Shown one piece after another: positions 60,193-64,000 of a stretch of 64,000 nucleotides of DNA (positions are counted from its first letter, which is position 1; each line of letters opens with the position of its first letter). The DNA is from Cryobacterium zongtaii (GTDB taxonomy: Bacteria; Actinomycetota; Actinomycetes; Actinomycetales; Microbacteriaceae). Location of the stretch: positions 34,184-98,183 of the forward strand of contig NZ_PPXD01000021.1 of the NCBI RefSeq assembly GCF_002909375.1, written 5' to 3'. The position numbers and the translations under genes are program-made. The notes beneath the pieces are model-generated. The model searched no databases. It saw only the letters and a program-made list of their open reading frames with translations, and had not been told where the DNA came from.

Positions 60193-61923
60193 CTAGAGCG
60201 CGTTCACCGCGTCCGTGGCGGCCAGGTCGACGCCGTGCACCTCACGCAGCTCCCGGCTGGCCTGGGCCACCTCGTCGGCGCTGGTGGCGGCATCCCAGCC
60301 CAGAACGGGCGCGAGCACCCCGGCCAGCTCGTCGAGCAGCGCCACGGTGAGCCCGCCGACGAAGGCCAGGCTGGTGCGGCGCAGCAGCAGGTCGATCAGG
60401 TGGGTGACCGACTCCTCGCGCGCCAGGTACTCGATCTCCCGGCGGGTGTAGAGCGGATTGTGCGAAAGCGGCGCATCCGGGGCTTCGGTCAGGAAGTCGA
60501 TGATCGCGCCGGCCCGGGTGCCGTACCGGGTGAGCAGGGCCTGGGCGCGGGGGCGGCCGACCTCGTCGCCGTTGGCGGCGAGCCAGACGGTGTGCGCGGC
60601 CGGGGTGGCCGGGTAGCCCTTGCCGCCGCCGATGGCGAGGCCCTCGGTGGACACCGTGCGCGGAACGCCGAGCAGGGTGAGGATGTCACCGCTGAGGTGT
60701 TCGGCCAGAGCGCGGAAGGTGGTCCACTTGCCGCCGACCAGGCTGAGCAGGGTGCCGGGGCGCGCTCCCAACGGGCTGGACTCGATGCGGTAGTCCCGCG
60801 ACACGAAGCCGGGCGCCTCGTCATCGTGCCGGGGCAGCGGACGCACCCCGGAGAACCTGAACACGATGTGCGAGCGGTCCACCACGATGTCGGGGAAGAC
60901 GTGCTTGACCAGGTCGAAGAAGTAGTCGATCTCGTCTTCGGTGGTGCGGATCGGCTGGCTCATGTCGTGCTCGAGATCGGTGGTGCCGATGAGCACCCGG
61001 CCGGCGAGCGGGTAGATCAGCACGATGCGGCCGTCGTTGTTCTCGAAGAAGATCTCCCCGCCGCCGGTCGCGGCGAGCAGTTCGGGGTGGTCGAGCACGA
61101 TGTGCGAGCCCTTGGTGCCGCCCATGTAGGTGCTGGCCTGGCCGAGCGCCGAGTTGGTCAGGTCGGTCCACGGGCCGGAGGTGTTCACGACAACGTCGGC
61201 GGCGAAGCTGAATTCCTCGCCGGTGACGGTGTTGCGCAGGCGCACGCCGTCGGCATCCATGCCCACAGCTTGGACGTAGTTGGCGGCGCGGGCGTGCGCG
61301 CCGGTGTCGAGACCGTCGCGGAGCACGTCAAGGGCGAGGCGTTCCGGGTCGTGCATCGACGCGTCGTAGTAGGTGGCGGTGTACTTGAGGCCGGGGTTCA
61401 GGCGCGGCAGGCGTTCGAGCGACTTCTTGCGGCCGTGGAACTCGTGCTTGGGCACCGAGCCGCCGTCGCGGGAGAAGGAGTCATAGAGCACCAGGCCGAC
61501 CTTGATCAGCAGCGCGCCGCGCTCCTGCGCCTTGCCCTGCTTGTGGGTGAGGAAGCGCAGCGGCGCGGCGAGCACCCCGGACAGGGCGGAGAACATCGGC
61601 ACCGTGGTCTTCAGCGGCTTGACGTAATGCGGGGCGATCTTGAGCAGCCCGTTGCGCTCGGTGACCGACTCCTTCACGAGCCTGAATTCGCCGTTCTCCA
61701 GGTAACGGATGCCGCCGTGGATCATGTGCGAGGACGCCGCGGAGGCGCCGGACACGAAGTCGCCCTTGTCGACGATGGTGACGTCGACGCCCTGCAGCGC
61801 CAGGTCGCGGAACGTGGCGATGCCGTTGATGCCGGCCCCGATGATGAGGACCTTCGCCGACGGACGCGCGGCCAGTGCGGATCGGGCGGAGTCAGCGGGC
61901 GAGGAAACGGGGATGGACTGCAC
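60193..61923 (-). CDS. glpD: Glycerol-3-phosphate dehydrogenase (FAD, quinone-linked)
   Basis: A 576-residue flavoprotein oxidising glycerol 3-phosphate to dihydroxyacetone phosphate at the membrane. FAD loop VLIIGAGINGIATFRDLALQ (about 25-44), ASSHMIHGGIRYLENGEFRL and the C-terminal helical domain with RREIEYLAREESVTHLIDLL are GlpD signatures. Start is GTG at 61923 with AAAGG about 10 nt upstream. First gene of the glp operon, divergent from the SorC-type regulator. Confidence 0.95.
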   Translation of the reverse strand: MQSIPVSSPADSARSALAARPSAKVLIIGAGINGIATFRDLALQGVDVTIVDKGDFVSGASAASSHMIHGGIRYLENGEFRLVKESVTERNGLLKIAPHYVKPLKTTVPMFSALSGVLAAPLRFLTHKQGKAQERGALLIKVGLVLYDSFSRDGGSVPKHEFHGRKKSLERLPRLNPGLKYTATYYDASMHDPERLALDVLRDGLDTGAHARAANYVQAVGMDADGVRLRNTVTGEEFSFAADVVVNTSGPWTDLTNSALGQASTYMGGTKGSHIVLDHPELLAATGGGEIFFENNDGRIVLIYPLAGRVLIGTTDLEHDMSQPIRTTEDEIDYFFDLVKHVFPDIVVDRSHIVFRFSGVRPLPRHDDEAPGFVSRDYRIESSPLGARPGTLLSLVGGKWTTFRALAEHLSGDILTLLGVPRTVSTEGLAIGGGKGYPATPAAHTVWLAANGDEVGRPRAQALLTRYGTRAGAIIDFLTEAPDAPLSHNPLYTRREIEYLAREESVTHLIDLLLRRTSLAFVGGLTVALLDELAGVLAPVLGWDAATSADEVAQASRELREVHGVDLAATDAVNAL

Positions 61924-62028
61924 TGTTCACTACCTTTGTTCGTTCTTCGGCCGATGGATGACCCTGTGCTGTTCGGCTGAATTGGTGCGGACGGCCCAGC
62001 CGGGTTTGCGCGGGGGCCCTCCATATGG

Positions 62029-62053
62029 ATTAATCAAGCTTGAGTAGATCAAT
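62029..62053. promoter_or_regulatory. Candidate operator of the glp locus
   Basis: ATTAATC and GATCAAT form an inverted repeat (one mismatch) around a perfect TCAAGCTTGA palindrome (62034-62043). It is in the 173-bp gap between glpD and the divergent regulator, the expected place for a regulator site, and is strikingly AT-rich for this genome. Confidence 0.45.
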
Positions 62054-62096
62054 CACATCCGGTCAAGCCGGGTGAACAAACGTGCAAGGAGGGGCT

Positions 62097-63071
62097 GTGA
62101 GCCTCGTCGACGAGTCAGCGCAGTCCGATCGGGTGCGGGATGCCCTCACGGCCGCGCACCTGTATTACATGCAGGACCTGACCATGGATGCCATCGCCCA
62201 CGAGCTGCACACCTCCCGCTCCTCGGTGTCCCGCCTGCTCAGTCACGCCCGCGCGACCGGCCTCGTCGACATCCAGATCCGCTCCCCGCTGGACGCACCG
62301 AGCCGCCTCGAACTGCTCATCCAGGAGCGCTTCCACATCACCGCGCACGTCGTTCCGGTGCCCGATCACGCCACGGATGTGGACAGATTGGAGCGGGTGG
62401 CCCTCTCGGTTGCACGGATTCTCGGTCAGTTCTTCGACTCGAACATGGTGATGGGCATCGCCTGGGGGTCCACGATGAACGCCATCAGCCGTCACGTGAC
62501 ACCCAAGCAGACCCACGGGTCGCAGATCATCCAGCTCAACGGCGCCGGCAATATGCGCACCACCGGCCTCAGCTACGCCAGCGAGATCCTCGGCCGGTTC
62601 GGCTACGCGTTCGGCGCACACGTCCACCAGTTCCCGGTGCCGGCGTTCTTCGACAACCCGGCCACCAAGCAGGCCCTCTGGCGCGAACGCAGCGTGAGCC
62701 GGCTGCTCGAGATGCAGTCCCGGATGGACGTGGCCCTGTTCGGCCTCGGCTCGCCGTTCTCCGAGGTACCCAGCCACGTCTACGCCGGCGGCTACCTCGA
62801 GGAGGCGGACTACGCCTCGCTCAGCCGCTCGGAGGTAGTGGGCGATGTGGCCACCATCTTCTACCGGGCCGACGGGTCCACCGACGGCATCCAGCTGAAC
62901 GCCCGCGGCACCGGCCCGGACTTCACGGTACTCAGGCAGACCCCGCGACGGCTCTGCGTTGTGTCGGGAACGGCCAAGCTTGCCAGCCTCCGCGGCGCGT
63001 TGAAAGCCGACCTGATCACCGATTTGTTCGTGGACGAGAGCACCGCCCGGGCCCTGGTCGCCAACGCCTGA
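62097..63071 (+). CDS. SorC/DeoR-type sugar-binding transcriptional regulator
   Basis: A 324-residue regulator of the SorC family. The N-terminal HTH (about 20-60) reads AAHLYYMQDLTMDAIAHELH and TSRSSVSRLLSHAR; the remainder is the sugar-phosphate-binding domain with MGIAWGSTMNAI and LIQLNGAG-like NGAGN, and ends PRRLCVVSGTAKLASLRGAL. GTG 62097 is preferred over GTG 62082 because AAGGAGGGG lies just before it. Divergence from glpDFK makes it the likely glycerol or glycerol-3-phosphate responsive regulator (inference). Confidence 0.88.
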   Translation: MSLVDESAQSDRVRDALTAAHLYYMQDLTMDAIAHELHTSRSSVSRLLSHARATGLVDIQIRSPLDAPSRLELLIQERFHITAHVVPVPDHATDVDRLERVALSVARILGQFFDSNMVMGIAWGSTMNAISRHVTPKQTHGSQIIQLNGAGNMRTTGLSYASEILGRFGYAFGAHVHQFPVPAFFDNPATKQALWRERSVSRLLEMQSRMDVALFGLGSPFSEVPSHVYAGGYLEEADYASLSRSEVVGDVATIFYRADGSTDGIQLNARGTGPDFTVLRQTPRRLCVVSGTAKLASLRGALKADLITDLFVDESTARALVANA

Positions 63072-63130
63072 CCCAGCCGCGGAGGTCGTCGGGTTACGCC
63101 GGGAATACGCCGGACCGGTACGCGTTGAGA

Positions 63131-63136
63131 TATAAC
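63131..63136 (+). promoter_or_regulatory. Candidate -10 of the ribD transcript
   Basis: TATAAC, 12 nt before the riboswitch's first helix, a suitable distance for a transcript starting at the aptamer. No clear -35. Confidence 0.35.
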
Positions 63137-63148
63137 TGACAGTAGATA

Positions 63149-63276
63149 CGTGCTCCGGGGTCGGTGAGAATCCGAACCGGCGGTGAAAGTCCGCGAGCTG
63201 GAACCTGCTTTTCGGGTCCCGGTTGAGCTGGTGAAATTCCAGCACCGACGGTTAAAGTCCGGATGGGAGGCGCACG
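63149..63276 (+). ncRNA. FMN riboswitch (RFN element)
   Basis: The conserved RFN segments are all present in order: GGGGTCGGTGAGAATCC, GAACCGGCGGTGAAAGTCC, GCGAGC, then GCTGGTGAAATTCCAGCACC, GACGGTTAAAGTCCGGATGG and the closing GGGAGGCGCACG. The P1 helix pairs CGTGC (63149-63153) with GCACG (63272-63276). It senses FMN and should lower expression of the rib genes beginning with ribD, 82 nt downstream. Two palindromes lie in the expression-platform region. Confidence 0.96.
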
Positions 63277-63278
63277 AG

Positions 63279-63323
63279 TCGATGGTTCGTTGTGGACCGT
63301 CGACGGTTTTCGCGTACGCGAAA
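63279..63323 (+). promoter_or_regulatory. Probable expression platform of the FMN riboswitch
   Basis: An imperfect hairpin GTCGATGGTTC...GGACCGTCGAC (63279-63303) is followed by a perfect 16-nt palindrome TTTCGCGTACGCGAAA (63308-63323). Neither is a classic terminator with a T-run, so control may be translational or Rho-linked. Confidence 0.45.
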
Positions 63324-63358
63324 TCCCCTCCCGGAGCGCCCAAACGACGGGACAGGGA

Positions 63359-64000
63359 ATGCACCAGCAGCACACGCTCGAGCGCGCGATGCGCCGAGCC
63401 CTGCAGCTGGCCGGCAACGGCCCGGCCGAGGGGGTCAACCCCCGGGTCGGCTGCGTGATCCTCAGCCCGGCCGGCGAGATCATCGCCGAGGGCTGGCACC
63501 GCGGCGCCGGCACCTGCCACGCCGAGGTGGATGCCCTCGCCCGGCTCGACCCGGCCGATGCCCGCGGCGCCACCGCCGTGGTCACCCTCGAACCCTGCAA
63601 CCACACCGGCCGCACCGGGCCGTGCGCACTGGCCCTCATCGACGCCGGCATCGGCCGGGTGGTCTACGCCGTCGCCGACCCCGGACCGCACTCGTCGGGC
63701 GGCGGCGACCGGCTGCGCGCGGCCGGCATCGACGTGGCCGGCGGCCTGCTCGCCGACGAGGTGGCGGCCTTCCTGGCCGACTGGCTGGTCTCTGCGCGCC
63801 TGGGCCGCCCGTTCGTGACCGTGAAGTGGGCGTCGAGCCTGGATGGCCGCGCCGCCGCCGCCGACGGCACCAGCCAGTGGATCACCGGCCCGGCCGCCCG
63901 GCGGGACGTGCACGAGCGCCGCGCCCGCGCGGACGCCATCCTGGTGGGCACCGGCACCGCCCTGGCCGACGACCCGTCGCTCACCGCGCGCGCCGCCGAC
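63359..64000 (+). CDS. ribD: Riboflavin biosynthesis protein RibD (deaminase-reductase), 3' end outside window
   Basis: The visible 214 residues comprise the N-terminal deaminase domain and the start of the reductase domain. The zinc site is HAEVDAL (His54, Glu56) plus EPCNHTGRTGPC (Cys80, Cys89). The reductase part begins at about residue 150 with VKWASSLDGRAAA and SQWITGPAARRDVHERRARA. The bifunctional enzyme carries out the second and third steps of riboflavin synthesis. The ATG at 63359 has only GGGA directly before it. The frame is open to the last base of the window. Confidence 0.94.
   Translation, partial: MHQQHTLERAMRRALQLAGNGPAEGVNPRVGCVILSPAGEIIAEGWHRGAGTCHAEVDALARLDPADARGATAVVTLEPCNHTGRTGPCALALIDAGIGRVVYAVADPGPHSSGGGDRLRAAGIDVAGGLLADEVAAFLADWLVSARLGRPFVTVKWASSLDGRAAAADGTSQWITGPAARRDVHERRARADAILVGTGTALADDPSLTARAAD

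Overview
The window is high-GC actinobacterial DNA, most likely from a Microbacteriaceae member (a Cryobacterium-like genus is my best guess, from overall gene order and protein style; not proven). Supporting signs are the AccA/AccD/AccE-type acyl-CoA carboxylase with an epsilon subunit, an LpdA-type quinone reductase, the BMP-type nucleoside importer, many GTGA/ATGA gene overlaps, frequent GTG starts and several apparently leaderless genes. It is chromosomal: most genes are core metabolism, with one envelope-glycan locus and a few decayed accessory genes.

Region 1 (1-18 kb) is an envelope polysaccharide locus. A minus-strand operon (10208 down to 2096) encodes a large YfhO-like membrane protein, three GT2 and one GT4 glycosyltransferases and UDP-galactopyranose mutase (glf). 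A paralogous YfhO-like protein and a decayed acyltransferase lie beyond its end. A divergent plus-strand run (10457-13366) has a GT2 enzyme, a DPM-like polyprenyl-phosphate sugar transferase and an NAD-dependent epimerase. The dTDP-L-rhamnose genes rmlA, rmlC (minus) and rmlB, rmlD (plus), plus another GT4, follow. A galactofuranose- and rhamnose-containing glycan is the obvious inference. The LCP ligase at 18.0 kb could attach such a polymer to peptidoglycan. No flippase, polymerase or ABC exporter for it is visible here.

Region 2 (18-37 kb) is housekeeping: LCP-purE-purK, GtrA, a PH-domain protein, birA divergent from the carboxyltransferase gene and its epsilon subunit, a LuxR-type two-component system with an unusual extra membrane protein, an RNA methyltransferase, maf, the biotin carboxylase/BCCP subunit, lpdA, purine nucleoside phosphorylase and a phosphohexomutase.

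Region 3 (36.7-47 kb) is a minus-strand nucleoside uptake and salvage locus: BMP lipoprotein, ABC ATPase, two permeases, cdd, deoA, then add and an orphan PTS EIIA/EIIB pair. Between deoA and add sits a broken AbiEi/DUF559-type gene. It is bracketed by two 128-nt palindromic modules of identical geometry, which I consider the most unusual structure in the window.

Region 4 (47-64 kb) has divergent manC and mgtA-like genes, the sdhCDAB operon, brkB, xthA, trpS, a GNAT enzyme, a HAD hydrolase, the glpD-glpF-glpK glycerol operon with a divergent SorC-type regulator, and an FMN riboswitch before ribD, which runs off the window end.
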